Notes: generated by a model not told the origin, from the sequence alone. A DNA stretch of 33,094 nucleotides from Actinoplanes solisilvae (GCF_003999975.1 NZ_RJAC01000045.1:1-33094), one strand, 5' to 3'; positions 9,301 through 17,339 are shown, counted from the stretch's first letter. Translations and numbers: made by a program.

Positions 9301-11009
9301 TACGCAAGGCTGCCGTGGATCGACTGCGGAACCTTGACGTCCCACAGCTTCTTGCCGTCCTTGAGGCGCACGGCGTAGATGCGGCTGTTGCCGTCGCCGT
9401 TCTCGTCGCGGGTGCCCGCGTAGACGACGCCGTCGTGAATGACCGGCGACCCGGTGAGGAACGTGCCCTCGGTGCGGAAACTCCAGGCCAGACGGCGTCC
9501 GGCCTCCTGTGCCGGGGCGACACCGGTGTGGCCGTCGTCGCCGTGGTGCTGGTTCCAGTCCCCACGAGCCTCCGGCTTGAGCGCGCGCTCGTGCGTCAGC
9601 GTGAACTCGGCCGATTTGGTCCACGTCTTGCCCGCCGCGTCGACGACCTGCACGTCGACGGTCTGCCTACCGAGCTTCGGGCGGCCGTGCAGATCACCTG
9701 ACCACGTGAACTCGCCACTGTGCCGCATCGGCGTCCAGTGTTTGTCGCCGCTCGTGCGGAAACTCGCCGAGACGACCTCGTCCCCGGTGTCGTACGCATT
9801 GATCTGGATGCCCGGGAAGCCCGCGGCCGGCACCTTCGAGCCGGGGGCGGGGCTGACGATCGTGAGGTGCTCGTTCTCGCCGTACATGCGGAACGGGTTG
9901 TCGAAGCCGGCGCCCGCCATGTGGATGTAACGGAAACCGCGCGGCGCGTTGTCGATCGTGTACGAGCTCGACACGGTCTGGATGTGCTTGGCCGTCGAGG
10001 CGAACTTCGAGTCGTTCTCGACATGGTTGGAGTGCTCGTGGCCGACCAGGATGAGCTGCGCCCTGTACTTCTCGAGCACGTCACCGAAGGCGTCGTACTC
10101 CGACGGCGAGCCGAACGGCACGTTCATCGGCTGGTGGGTGAGCACGACCAGCTCGATCGGGTTCTTCTTCGTCAACGGAACGCTCGCGGCGAGGTCGTCC
10201 TTGAGCCACTGGAGCTCCTCCTCGAACGGCGCCGATCCGTTGTTCTCGAGCACCACGAAGTGCCGGTTGCCGTAGTTGAACGAGTACCACTCCGGGCCGA
10301 CGTTCTTGCGATAGTTCTCGATCTTGTCGGCGTACGCGGAACCCCCGGCGTACTCGTGGTTGCCGACGGCCGGCCACACACCGACGGCCGACTGCTGCAC
10401 GCTGCGCCGGTACGTGTCGAACTGCCCCTGGCTGGCGTCGTTCGTGAGGTCACCGCTGACCGCGATGAACCTCAGGTCCGTACCCGTGGAGTTGATCTCT
10501 CGAACCTGGTCGGGCAACTGGGCGTTGACGTGCGGGTCGGCGACGTTGGCCCAGGAGAACCGGTCGCCGTCGGAGACCTGGTCGCGCAGCAGAGCGAAGT
10601 CGGCCGCGGGCGTCGCGCCGTCGGCCAGCGAGCCGAGGTCGGCCCAGAACCGGGGCTCCTTGAACTCGTCGAGGCCAAACCGGTAACCGCGCGGCTGTGA
10701 GGCCCACACGATGTCGGTCTTGCGGCGATCGGTCGAGATGGACAGCGAATAGGTGCCGTCGGCCGCGGTCGTGGTGGCGACCACGCCGTCGGAAATCCGC
10801 ACGCCGCCCTTGCCTGGCTCACCGGCATTACGGCTGCCGTCGCCGTTAGTGTCGACAAAAACGGTGCCGGTGACTGTGGCTTTCGGCGGATCTATTGCAT
10901 AAGCCACGTAGGACGTGACAGGGCCCACCACAACGCTGGCGGCGAGCCCCAGCGCGGCGGTGTACAGGACGACGCGCAAGCGTGCGCGTGTCCAGCGGGA
11001 CGCGGACAT
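6342..11009 (-). CDS. Giant secreted metallophosphoesterase / PQQ-type propeller fusion
   Basis: A 1555-residue exported protein. A basic N-terminus and hydrophobic segment (about 13-37, ending AYA) form a signal peptide or anchor. Residues 45-140 look like an SdrD/Cna-B-type N-terminal domain (FVDTNGDGSRNAGEPG). A calcineurin-like phosphoesterase follows (about 150-375) with every metal-ligand motif: DPH (158-160), GDL (186-188), GNHE (216-219), THQ (291-293), GHEH (323-326). A beta-propeller of PQQ-binding-like repeats spans about 505-862. Carboxypeptidase-regulatory-like domains lie at about 870-950 and 1225-1310, with further beta-rich sequence to the end. It probably hydrolyses a phosphoester outside the cell, with the propeller and beta domains binding ligand or wall; the substrate is unknown. 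GAAGGA precedes the ATG. It lies 31 bases after the HupE-like gene, in the same operon. Confidence 0.92.
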   Translation of the reverse strand: MSASRWTRARLRVVLYTAALGLAASVVVGPVTSYVAYAIDPPKATVTGTVFVDTNGDGSRNAGEPGKGGVRISDGVVATTTAADGTYSLSISTDRRKTDIVWASQPRGYRFGLDEFKEPRFWADLGSLADGATPAADFALLRDQVSDGDRFSWANVADPHVNAQLPDQVREINSTGTDLRFIAVSGDLTNDASQGQFDTYRRSVQQSAVGVWPAVGNHEYAGGSAYADKIENYRKNVGPEWYSFNYGNRHFVVLENNGSAPFEEELQWLKDDLAASVPLTKKNPIELVVLTHQPMNVPFGSPSEYDAFGDVLEKYRAQLILVGHEHSNHVENDSKFASTAKHIQTVSSSYTIDNAPRGFRYIHMAGAGFDNPFRMYGENEHLTIVSPAPGSKVPAAGFPGIQINAYDTGDEVVSASFRTSGDKHWTPMRHSGEFTWSGDLHGRPKLGRQTVDVQVVDAAGKTWTKSAEFTLTHERALKPEARGDWNQHHGDDGHTGVAPAQEAGRRLAWSFRTEGTFLTGSPVIHDGVVYAGTRDENGDGNSRIYAVRLKDGKKLWDVKVPQSIHGSLAYGDGLVFAPTLGSELYAVDVKNGKVRWKAVPEQAPAPNNQRTYGYYSPAVSGHTVLWPYQTRFGIGSQGVLKALDTRTGKQIWASPMSGATMSDGTPAVMDGTVFVGNETADRVLAYDLATGVRKWTGTESLGSWQDGVPTAAEGKVFIGANNGIVARDAKTGATLWTYKSTRSSLVSSGSTPSAAAVSQGVVYMGFPSGAVVALDASTGNVIWERALPGDIYHGGVMSSPVVAGRTLFVGANNGKFYALATDTGQILWNHEIGTWVGAGPAVSGNTVVAGAWDGNLYAYVPGGESARRWATVTGTVRDPSTGVAIAGAKVTAVAEGQETAVTTTDANGRYRMGLPAADWTVTAAKRGLVADGRSTVGVKVGPSGSTTADLKLIKVAQPVAGRSTYAPDYGSGSTRTDAETGKEYFYLANDKIRASVTPYTAANNGVGGLGQGALSDLMLNDVNGAETLDWGEMLLRPSLTPPDSWDRPNDQLDLPDLAVDGAAVVGSGQYRGDPNIKAQVRYETLPDAPVVKMTVKLTNTGTTGYQGYFNYMIDPDSSVDNGRIPGYSGVNPGIKTSGWTGNYVYVGADAATTNGQAAHGLAWAQDTPAAVGAYGYVEGLYYDATMAAGATRQFSFYHLTDYATAGGDPTGNIAKWADEIDLHDATVPDVPRASGTITAGGTAVSGARVVLEQGGKAVAVSTTDAAGKYLIKAPAGQYSVRVSKLGYQTVTSEADGDISLSPVKVEASYGKQLGSGLVEAGYGDVTLENDKLSMAIADAYNDAQLSGGTRGKPVDLAVRGMADQFDWINLPYVSATQPTGTSAWDNRTVAATDVRIVQATGDQAVVRVSGPVQGFPSLTATTTYALKPGDDFATVSTSLNNSGPAPVSVWTGDAMDHDAAGQASVIPGAGVVVPGATAAYTPTKPYIGMTGTDPQVFGLVYGTPASAFDVYAAGNWVMSRFNVEVPAGGSYTLTRKLVITPGTDAVRILDGVTAP

Positions 11010-11040
11010 CGAGTTCCTTCGAGATCGGGAGCTGGGTGGG

Positions 11041-12135
11041 TCAGGTCAGGAGCGGCGAGCGTTCGGCGAACCAGACCAGTCCGGCACCGGCGACGGCGAT
11101 GGTCGCCGCGAGGGTGCCGAGCGTGAGGGCGCGGGCGGTTGCGGCCCGGCGCAGGTAGGACAACGCTGGGAAAGCCAGCGCGATGATCGTGAGCTGGACG
11201 AGCTCGATGCCGACGTTGAACGAGACCAGGTCGGCCAGCGTCGAGGCGGACAGTGGGCCGTCGACGCTGAGCGCGCCCGCGAACCCGAGCCCGTGCAGAA
11301 GCCCGAACCCGAACACCACCGGCAGCCGGTGACTCGTCTTCGGCGACAGCAGGTTGTCGATCGCCACGAACGCGATCGACAGCGCGATCAGCGGTTCGAC
11401 GATCCAGCCCGGCACGCTGACCCAGCCGAGCGCGGCCATCACCAGGGTCACCGAGTGCGCCACCGTGAAGGCCGTCGCGAGCTTGACGACGTCACGCAGC
11501 TTCTTGGCGCCCAGCAGCAGCACCAGCAGGAACAACACGTGGTCGAGCCCGAAGAGCAGGTGCTCAGCCCCCAGCCGTACGAACCGGGGGACCTCGCTCA
11601 ACAGGCCGGCGTGCCCCACCGTGAAGCTCGGGTGCGCGGTGTCGAGCAGGGCCGCGCCCCGCGTGCCGTCGATCTCGTAGCCGACCAGCGCGCTGGCGTC
11701 GTCGACCACGCCGTCCTCGGTTCGGAAGATGCCGCTGTGGACGGTGAACGCGCCGGACGCCGGGCACTGGTAGGCCAGCGCGACGCGCGCCGCTCCGGAG
11801 GCGACAATCTCGACACGGCCTTCATGGTCGGCGACGCATCCGATCGAGCTGCGGCTGAGGCGCAGACGCTCACCGACGTACGCCGTGACCTCGCTCGCGT
11901 GTGCCTCCAGCGACTTCCGTCGTACGTCGGTGGGCTCTTCGGCTTTGTCCGGCGTCGCTTCATCGAGGTTGAACAGCCGCGCGACGATGTCGTACTCCAT
12001 GTCGACAACGGCCGTGACGCGGTCGCCTTGGCTGCGAAGGTCCACCGCGACGGTGGTGGCACGAACATGGGCCTGCGCCGGAGCAGCAAACAGCAGCACG
12101 CCGACAAGGACGCCGAGGATTGACAGGAAACGCAC
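11041..12135 (-). CDS. HupE/UreJ-like membrane protein
   Basis: About 364 residues. A signal peptide (LSILGVLVGVLLFAAPAQA, cleaved before His) is followed by an extracytoplasmic domain of some 170 residues and then a HupE/UreJ_2-type membrane domain with about seven segments. That domain opens with the family signature GAEHLLFGLDHVLFLLVLLL, continues with TAFTVAHSVTLVMA and FGLLHGLGFAGAL, and so presents several membrane His and Asp residues suited to metal binding. Relatives are proposed nickel or cobalt permeases; for this branch the role is unproven. The GTG at 12135 is preferred because AGGG lies eight bases upstream; a TTG two codons earlier (12141) is also possible. It is the first gene of an operon with the large phosphoesterase, which suggests a shared role in metal supply or envelope phosphate metabolism (inference). 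Confidence 0.88.
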   Translation of the reverse strand: MRFLSILGVLVGVLLFAAPAQAHVRATTVAVDLRSQGDRVTAVVDMEYDIVARLFNLDEATPDKAEEPTDVRRKSLEAHASEVTAYVGERLRLSRSSIGCVADHEGRVEIVASGAARVALAYQCPASGAFTVHSGIFRTEDGVVDDASALVGYEIDGTRGAALLDTAHPSFTVGHAGLLSEVPRFVRLGAEHLLFGLDHVLFLLVLLLGAKKLRDVVKLATAFTVAHSVTLVMAALGWVSVPGWIVEPLIALSIAFVAIDNLLSPKTSHRLPVVFGFGLLHGLGFAGALSVDGPLSASTLADLVSFNVGIELVQLTIIALAFPALSYLRRAATARALTLGTLAATIAVAGAGLVWFAERSPLLT

Positions 12136-12253
12136 AGCCAAGACCCTGCAACGCCCGCTCGGACCCCGGCAACATCGAAGCAGCCCAGTTCATCGAACCT
12201 TCCGACATCGGCCACTTACCGAACTTTCGGGGCGGGTCGTGCAGGATGGCCCG

Positions 12254-12851
12254 GTGATCACATCGGAGCCGCCGCCGTCAGCCGTCGCCTGGGCCGCTGA
12301 AGTCGCCGGTCCGGGTGCCTCCGCGCGCACGGTGCGACGACTCACCGGCGGCATCCACGCCGCCACGCATCTGCTGCGGACTTCACAGCCGAGCTCCGAG
12401 ATGGTGCTGCGGCGGTTCCCGCCCGGTGACGACGCCGCCGCGCGAGAAGCCGTCGTGCTGGCGGCTCTCGACGGCTTGGACGGCTGGGCCCCGAAGGTGC
12501 GAGACGTCGACCCCGCCGGCCATCGGTTCGGCGAACCGGCCATCCTGATCACCCGGCTCCCCGGTCGCGCGGACATCACCTCGGCCTCGCCTTCGGTTAC
12601 AGCTGAACAGCTAGGACGTGGCCGCGTACGAGCAGGCTGCCGCAGCGGCCGTGCCTACCGTGGCGCTGTGGGACCTGTTCGCCCTTGAACATTCCTATCG
12701 AACCGTCGAGACCTGGCTCCCGAACTACCACGACCTCGGCCGCACCGACCTGACCACAGCCGACCTGCGCGACCGCCACACCCGCTGGACGCAGGAGTGC
12801 CTCGCCCGCTACCGGGCAGACGAGGCGCCCCGGCCCGCTCACACCACGTAG
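12254..12851 (+). pseudogene. Aminoglycoside phosphotransferase-like gene with internal deletion
   Basis: Two pieces of one kinase-fold gene lie in different frames. The first (GTG at 12254 to about 12615) gives the N-lobe of an APH/choline-kinase-type protein: RRLTGGIHAATHLL as the nucleotide loop, MVLRRF with the likely ATP-binding basic residue, then EAVVLAALDGL and ILITRLPGRAD, ending in TAEQLG. The second (about 12614-12851, shifted by one base) gives only the C-terminal tail: AAYEQAAAAAVPTVALWDL, then WLPNYHDLGR and a final helix. The catalytic core of such proteins (the HGDxxPGN loop and metal-binding Asp) is absent, so about 150 residues are missing at around 12612. It is therefore almost certainly non-functional. 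Its end overlaps the convergent lectin gene by 13 bases. Confidence 0.8.
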
Positions 12852-13372
12852 ACCTTCACCCAGCCCTGGTTCAACCCGCCGTCACAGGTGAACTGGCCGG
12901 CGACCGCGCCGGCCGCGGTGCTCGCGTCATAGATCCCCAGACACAGCCCACTACCCCGATTCCGAAGCTCGACGATGGTTCCCGACCGGGGAACAACCAG
13001 CCAGTCCTGATTGAACGCGCCACTGGGGTTAGCCAGGACGGCTTTAGCCCCTGGCAGCGTGTTCCCCCGGTTGATCCCCATGTTCAGATTCGACTTGAGA
13101 TGCCAGAAGCTGCGGTACTGCCCGTCCACGACTTCCTGAAATATCTGATAGCCATCGGTGTTGCGAGGCTGCTGCACGACCTCGATGCCGTTGCTGATGC
13201 TCCCGTTGTTCTGCAGATACAACTTGGACCAGTTATTCCTGATCCGGAACGTCGAGGCCTGCGCTTCCGCCTGTTGACCGGCCCCTTTTGCTTGCGCGGC
13301 AGCCGGGGCCGCGGCTCCTATCGCGAACAGCAGCAGCAAGACGGCAATCACTCGTTTCCACATGCTAGGCAT
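12839..13372 (-). CDS. Small secreted ricin-type beta-trefoil lectin
   Basis: A 177-residue exported protein with a Sec signal peptide (KRVIAVLLLLFAIGAAAPAAAQA) and a single beta-trefoil domain of about 135 residues. Trefoil signs are STFRIRNNWSKLYL, a second repeat with QIFQEV, and QDW and QGW motifs (FNQDWLVV, LNQGWVKV) of the QxW type. A Cys pair (GLCLGIY and FTCDGG) is likely to form a disulfide. No catalytic domain is attached, so it probably acts as a free carbohydrate-binding protein; a polysaccharide target is inference. Either ATG, at 13372 or 13363, is possible: GGGGAAGG lies right before the first, so the second has the better spacing. The reading frame extends to 13510 but that part shows no protein-like pattern. 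Confidence 0.85.
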   Translation of the reverse strand: MPSMWKRVIAVLLLLFAIGAAAPAAAQAKGAGQQAEAQASTFRIRNNWSKLYLQNNGSISNGIEVVQQPRNTDGYQIFQEVVDGQYRSFWHLKSNLNMGINRGNTLPGAKAVLANPSGAFNQDWLVVPRSGTIVELRNRGSGLCLGIYDASTAAGAVAGQFTCDGGLNQGWVKVYVV

Positions 13373-13808
13373 ACCTTCCCCGTCTGCCAGCACCCGAATG
13401 CCCCGCTCAATTGACCTTGATATCGCCATGCACCCGAGCGCAGATAAAAGACCAACAGCCCCCACCGTACGGACCGTCGTCGAGATCATTTGTCCCAGAA
13501 CCGCCCCCATTCAGAACGGGCGTGTTCGGGCACCCTGGGACTTCTTGACGTGGTTTCAGCTCGCGCGCACGCGGCAGGCTCACTTCCCACGGTTACCAGA
13601 TCGCAGACGCATGGGGGGTCACCTGTAACCCAAGGCCCCGGCCACGCGTTTCCCGACGACCAGCGCGTGGCCGGTCCGCCGCCTCCAGCGGTGTCCCGGC
13701 GATGCTCATGAAAGGCCGATCGATTCAGCCGGCCGGAGGAGCTTTTCGCGGAGCCGGGCGGAGGGTGTCCGACGCGGTCGATGCCTATGGTGCTGTTACG
13801 GTGCCGGC
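13373..13808. other. Intergenic region between lectin and Mth938-like genes
   Basis: About 436 bases lie between two divergent genes, so promoters for both should lie here. Short frames on both strands lack ribosome binding sites and codon bias. The notable element is the 11-bp-stem hairpin at 13638-13674, annotated separately. Nothing else recognisable was seen. Confidence 0.5.
13638..13674. repeat. Perfect 11-bp inverted repeat (hairpin)
   Basis: CCGGCCACGCG and its exact complement are separated by 15 bases. The element lies upstream of both flanking genes, so an ordinary terminator role is unlikely unless an unrecognised small transcript ends here. An operator or a leader-RNA structure for the gene at 13809 is possible. 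Confidence 0.6.
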
Positions 13809-14174
13809 GTGGCCAAATCACCGCGGATCGAGTCGCTCTCCTGGGGACGCATCGAGGTGGAGGGTCTCGGCGAGGTCAAGGACGCGAAGCTCTTCCCTGG
13901 TGGCGGCCGGGCATGGGACTGGCGGGAGACCGGCACCGAGCACAGCCCCGGCGTGCTGGTCGCTGACGTCGAGGAACTGCTCGCCAACGGCGCCACGACC
14001 GTCGTCCTCTCACGTGGCATGGAGTTGCGGCTCGAGGTCAGCGACGAGGTAGTGGCTTTCATCAGGGCCAAAGGCGTCACGGTCCACATCGCCGAGACCA
14101 CCGAGGCGGTTCGCCTTTACAACGACTTGGCCGTCACCCAGCCAGTGGGCGGTCTGTTTCACTCCACCTGCTGA
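13809..14174 (+). CDS. Mth938-like domain protein
   Basis: A 121-residue soluble protein of the Mth938-like (DUF498/AAMDC) family, a small alpha/beta fold of unknown biochemical role that occurs from archaea to mammals. Typical features are IESLSWGRIEVEG at the start, KDAKLFPGGGRAWDWRETGTEH with the family Trp-Asp-Trp stretch, then a central LSRGMELRLEV and a C-terminal region (TVHIAETTEAVRLYNDLA) matching the usual closing helix. The GTG start directly precedes AKSPRIESLSW; no strong ribosome binding site is visible, so translation may be leaderless. It appears monocistronic. A weak 7-bp-stem hairpin at 14249-14269 could end its transcript. Confidence 0.85.
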   Translation: MAKSPRIESLSWGRIEVEGLGEVKDAKLFPGGGRAWDWRETGTEHSPGVLVADVEELLANGATTVVLSRGMELRLEVSDEVVAFIRAKGVTVHIAETTEAVRLYNDLAVTQPVGGLFHSTC

Positions 14175-14822
14175 TCCCTCAGGAAAGTCCATCGCCGCCC
14201 GCCGCGGTACAGCCATCGTCATGTGCAGATCGAACAGAAAGGTGCCGAAGGCGAGCCTGGCCCTCGCCTCCCGACGGGTGGTCGACTGGCCCCGACGCTG
14301 ACCGGATAATCGCACCCTACCCTCCCGGTCATGACCCCGCTGTGCGTCGGCTCAGCTCGCAGTTTGACGGGCTTCGGGTTCGACTTCGTCAGTCGAGGCT
14401 ATTGCACCGATGGTCCACTGACGCCTCACTCGCCGGCCGCTTGGTCGTAGTCCGTAGGGTGAACCGGCAGGCCGGCGCCGGGCTGCCGGTATGACCCGCC
14501 ATGTTGAGCGAAGAACCCATGCAGCCGTGCGATTTTATTGGCGCCAAAGACATTGCAACCCCGATGCAATTTGGTGCAAGTGCAGCGGAACCTCCGAAGA
14601 GGCTTCTGCCGTCGGCTTGGGTCCGCAAGGGCGCGAAGCGTCCGGCCTGGACCGGCGAGGTGCGTCCAGTTGGCCGATTCCCCAGCTTGGCCTGGGTGAC
14701 GTGCCGACTGCAATGACCACCGCGCGGTAGCCGAACTACGGTCCGTCAGGGGATTGCTCAGGCTGCGTTGCAATCAGAGGTTGGGGTGACCCAAATCCTG
14801 GCCGGCGCTGACCACCACACGA
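14175..14822. other. Gene-poor region
   Basis: About 650 bases carry only short, unconvincing frames on both strands. Structural elements seen: a 7-bp-stem hairpin at 14249-14269 (possible terminator of the gene before it), the palindrome TTGGCGCCAA at 14538-14547, and a 6-bp inverted repeat ATTGCA-N7-TGCAAT at 14552-14570. The part from 14530 to 14580 is clearly richer in A/T than its surroundings. No protein remnant was recognised. Confidence 0.45.
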
Positions 14823-14898
14823 GGCTGAGGCCGGGGTGGAACTTCATGGCAATTAGATGCTCTTTGTTTTGCCATGAAGTTTCACCCCGGCCTCAGCC
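14823..14898 (-). terminator. Long near-perfect hairpin after efeB
   Basis: Two 29-base arms (14823-14851 and 14870-14898) are complementary with one mismatch and flank an 18-base A/T-rich loop. On the minus strand the element begins 28 bases after the efeB stop codon, so it probably terminates the efe operon transcript. The length is unusual for a simple terminator; a palindromic repeat or a miniature mobile element is an alternative. Confidence 0.65.
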
Positions 14899-14926
14899 GT
14901 CCCAGCGTAAGAGAGCCACCGGTCTT

Positions 14927-16180
14927 TCACGAGAACAGAGCGCTACCCCAAAAATCGGACGCCCCCGAAAGCCCAGGCGGGCAGGCAAAGAGTCCGCTGG
15001 AGACGTGGCGGACGTACTCGTTCATGTCGTCCTGGCCGGACAGGCTTCGCTGGATCGGGATGAAGGCTGTGCGCGGGTCCCGCTGGTAGGCGATGAAGAA
15101 CAGCCCGGCGTTGAGGCGGCCCAGCCCGTCGGAGCCGTCCACGAAGTTGTAGCCGCGGCGTAGGAGGCGAGCACCCTTGTTGGTGTCGGGGTGGGCCAGG
15201 CGCACGTGGGACGTCAACGGGAGCAGCGGGGAGCCGTCCGCGCCGATGGCTTTGAAGTCGACGTCGGCGAACTCGTCCGTTCCGGCCAGGGGAGCGCCCG
15301 AGCCTTTCCGGCGGCCGATGATGGCTTCCTGTTCGGCCAGGGATGAGCGGTCCCATGTCTCGACGGTCATGCGGATTTTGCGGGTGACCAGGTAGGAGCC
15401 GCCGGTCATCCAGTCCGGGCCGTCGCCTGGGCGCACCCACAGGTGCTCGTTCAGCAGGTCCGTCTCTTCGGCTTTCAGGTTTCGGGTGCCGTCCTTGAAG
15501 CCGAAGAGGTTCCGCGGTGTTGCCTGGCCCGCGCTGGTCGACGAGGTTCGGCCGAAGCCCAACTGGGACCAGCGAACGCTCACCACGCCCATGCCCAGGC
15601 GGGCCAGGTTGCGGATCGCGTGGACGGCCACCTGCGGGTCGTTGGCGCAGGCCTGGATGCACAGGTCGCCGCCCGAGATTGCCGGGTCGAGGGCGTCGGC
15701 CGTGAATCGGGGGAGTGGGGACAGGGCCGCTGGCTGCTGCGCAGCCAAACCGAACCGGTCCTTGCCGTCGGCACCACGGAACAGCGTGGGCCCGAAGCCA
15801 GCCGTGATCGTCAGGGCTGACGGCGGCAAGCCCAGAGCCTCGCCGGTGTCGTCCGGGGGAGCCTCCGGCTGGCCGTTGACCGCCCCGATCTCGCCCGCGT
15901 CGTGGCCTGCCGTCATCCTCGCCGCGGCTGCCGTCCAGTCCTTCAACAGCGAGATCAGCCGGTCGCGGTCCTTCGTGATTACGTCGAAGGCTACGAAGTG
16001 CAGCCTGTCCTGGGCCGGTGTGACGATTCCGGCCTGGTGGGCGCCGGTGAAGGCCACCGCATCGCTCACCGCCACCGGGGCGGGGGCGGAGGAGTCGAAG
16101 CCGGCTACTGCCGCGGCCCCGGCGACCCCCGCCACCCCCGCCGCGCCGGCGACGGTCAGTGCTTGACGTCGGGAGACCAT
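14927..16180 (-). CDS. efeB: EfeB, Tat-exported Dyp-type haem peroxidase
   Basis: A 417-residue haem peroxidase of the EfeUOB ferrous-iron uptake system. It acts outside the membrane, where EfeB is thought to oxidise ferrous iron, or by another proposal to release iron from haem. A twin-arginine signal is present (SRRQALTVAG, residues 3-12). The Dyp signature GFKDGTRN at 227-234 contains the catalytic Asp230, and SHVRLAHP at 324-331 offers the proximal haem histidine. DEFADVDFKAIG and GYNFVDG also fit the family, as does the length. Its ATG shares one base with the efeO stop (TGATG), showing translational coupling. A reading frame extends further upstream to 16645, but this is antisense-frame noise within efeO. 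Confidence 0.96.
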   Translation of the reverse strand: MVSRRQALTVAGAAGVAGVAGAAAVAGFDSSAPAPVAVSDAVAFTGAHQAGIVTPAQDRLHFVAFDVITKDRDRLISLLKDWTAAAARMTAGHDAGEIGAVNGQPEAPPDDTGEALGLPPSALTITAGFGPTLFRGADGKDRFGLAAQQPAALSPLPRFTADALDPAISGGDLCIQACANDPQVAVHAIRNLARLGMGVVSVRWSQLGFGRTSSTSAGQATPRNLFGFKDGTRNLKAEETDLLNEHLWVRPGDGPDWMTGGSYLVTRKIRMTVETWDRSSLAEQEAIIGRRKGSGAPLAGTDEFADVDFKAIGADGSPLLPLTSHVRLAHPDTNKGARLLRRGYNFVDGSDGLGRLNAGLFFIAYQRDPRTAFIPIQRSLSGQDDMNEYVRHVSSGLFACPPGLSGASDFWGSALFS

Positions 16181-17322
16181 CACGCCGGCTTGGCGATCAC
16201 GGCCGCGACCTTGCTGATCGGCTCGGCCAGGGCGTTGATGGCGTCCGACAGGGACTTCAGGTCGGCCTGGGAGAGCTCGTTGTGCAGCTTCCAGCCGTCG
16301 CCGGAGCGGTACTTCGAGAGCGCCGCGTCCACACCCGCGAATTCCGTGTCGAGGGTCTTCACCAGCGCCGGGTCGCGCTCTTCGAGGACCGGGCGCAGCG
16401 ACGCGATGGCTGCCTTCGAGCCTTCGACGTTGGCGTTGAAGTCCCACAGGTCGGTGTGCGAGTAGCGGTCCTCCTCGCCCGTGATCTTGCCCGAAGCCAC
16501 CTCGTCGAGCAGGCCCTTCGCGCCGTTCGCGAGCTGCAGCGGGGACAGCTTCTCGGCGTTGGCCTTCTGCACGATCTCCTTGACGTCGGTCATCAGCTGA
16601 TCCGCGATCGGGCCGTCCTTGCTGATGTCGGCCGGGACGGCCCACAGGTCCTTCTCGATGCGGTGGAAGCCGCCGAACTTCATGCCTTCCTCGGTGACCT
16701 CTTCGCGGCCGTCGATGCGCGGGTCGAGGTCGCCGAAGATCTCCGCTACCGGTTCGATGCGCTCCCAGTAGGTGCGGGCGATCGGGAACAGCGCCTTGGC
16801 CTCGTCGACCTTGCCGGCCTTGACCGCCGCCACGAACTCGCCGGTCTTCGTCTCGAGCGCCGCCGTCTGGCTCTTCACATAGCGCGAGTAACTCGCCGTC
16901 GCATCGGCCAGCGCCGCGTTCTCCGTCAGCGGCGCCGAGGACCCGGCCACCGTCAGCGCCCCACGAATGCCCTTGCCGCTCATTCCGGGCTTACAGGCGG
17001 TCTCGTACGATCCCGCGGGCAGTTCGACGTGCAGGTCGCGCGACACCCCGGGAATGATGTTCTCGACCTCGCCCATCACGCGGTCGCCGGGGGCGTACAC
17101 ATAGAACTCGGTGACCTTCTGGCCCTTGTTGGTGATGGTGAAGACGCTGGTCCCGGCGTCGACGGACGTCTTCGCGACCTCGCACGTCGTGTCAGTGGCC
17201 GCCACCGGGACCGGGCCGCCGGCTGCCGCTGTGTCCGCTTTGTCGTCGGAGCCGCACGCGGCCAGGGACACGCCGAGGCACCCCGTGGTCACGAGGGCGA
17301 GCAGGCGAGGGGTAGTGCGCAC
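16180..17322 (-). CDS. efeO: EfeO, iron-binding lipoprotein (cupredoxin + M75)
   Basis: A 380-residue extracytoplasmic component that presents iron to the EfeU permease. The lipobox SLAAC puts the acylated cysteine at residue 23. Residues 35-130 form the cupredoxin-like domain (YVYAPGDRVMGEVENI, Cys110 and Met114 as possible metal ligands). Residues 135-380 are the imelysin-like M75 domain with the metal-binding GxHxxE motif as GFHRIE (218-223) and the block WERIEPVAEIFGDLDP (186-201). GTG start with AGGAG seven bases upstream. It is the second gene of the operon; a 15-bp tandem repeat lies between it and efeU. Confidence 0.96.
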   Translation of the reverse strand: MRTTPRLLALVTTGCLGVSLAACGSDDKADTAAAGGPVPVAATDTTCEVAKTSVDAGTSVFTITNKGQKVTEFYVYAPGDRVMGEVENIIPGVSRDLHVELPAGSYETACKPGMSGKGIRGALTVAGSSAPLTENAALADATASYSRYVKSQTAALETKTGEFVAAVKAGKVDEAKALFPIARTYWERIEPVAEIFGDLDPRIDGREEVTEEGMKFGGFHRIEKDLWAVPADISKDGPIADQLMTDVKEIVQKANAEKLSPLQLANGAKGLLDEVASGKITGEEDRYSHTDLWDFNANVEGSKAAIASLRPVLEERDPALVKTLDTEFAGVDAALSKYRSGDGWKLHNELSQADLKSLSDAINALAEPISKVAAVIAKPA

Positions 17323-17339
17323 GAGGTGTCTCCTAGAAC

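Noticed and set aside
7341..9701. Plus-strand open frame of 786 codons inside the phosphoesterase gene
   Set aside because: Antisense shadow: low-complexity Arg/Val/Gly/His composition, no ribosome binding site, while the opposite strand has clear phosphoesterase and propeller motifs.
13373..13510. Longer lectin reading frame starting at 13510
   Set aside because: It would put about 46 residues before a good signal peptide; the added part lacks protein-like character.
14426..14773. Short frames on both strands in the gene-poor region
   Set aside because: None has a ribosome binding site, codon bias or recognisable motif.
16181..16645. N-terminal extension of EfeB
   Set aside because: It would overlap efeO in another frame and would bury the twin-arginine signal; the ATG at 16180 is the sensible start.
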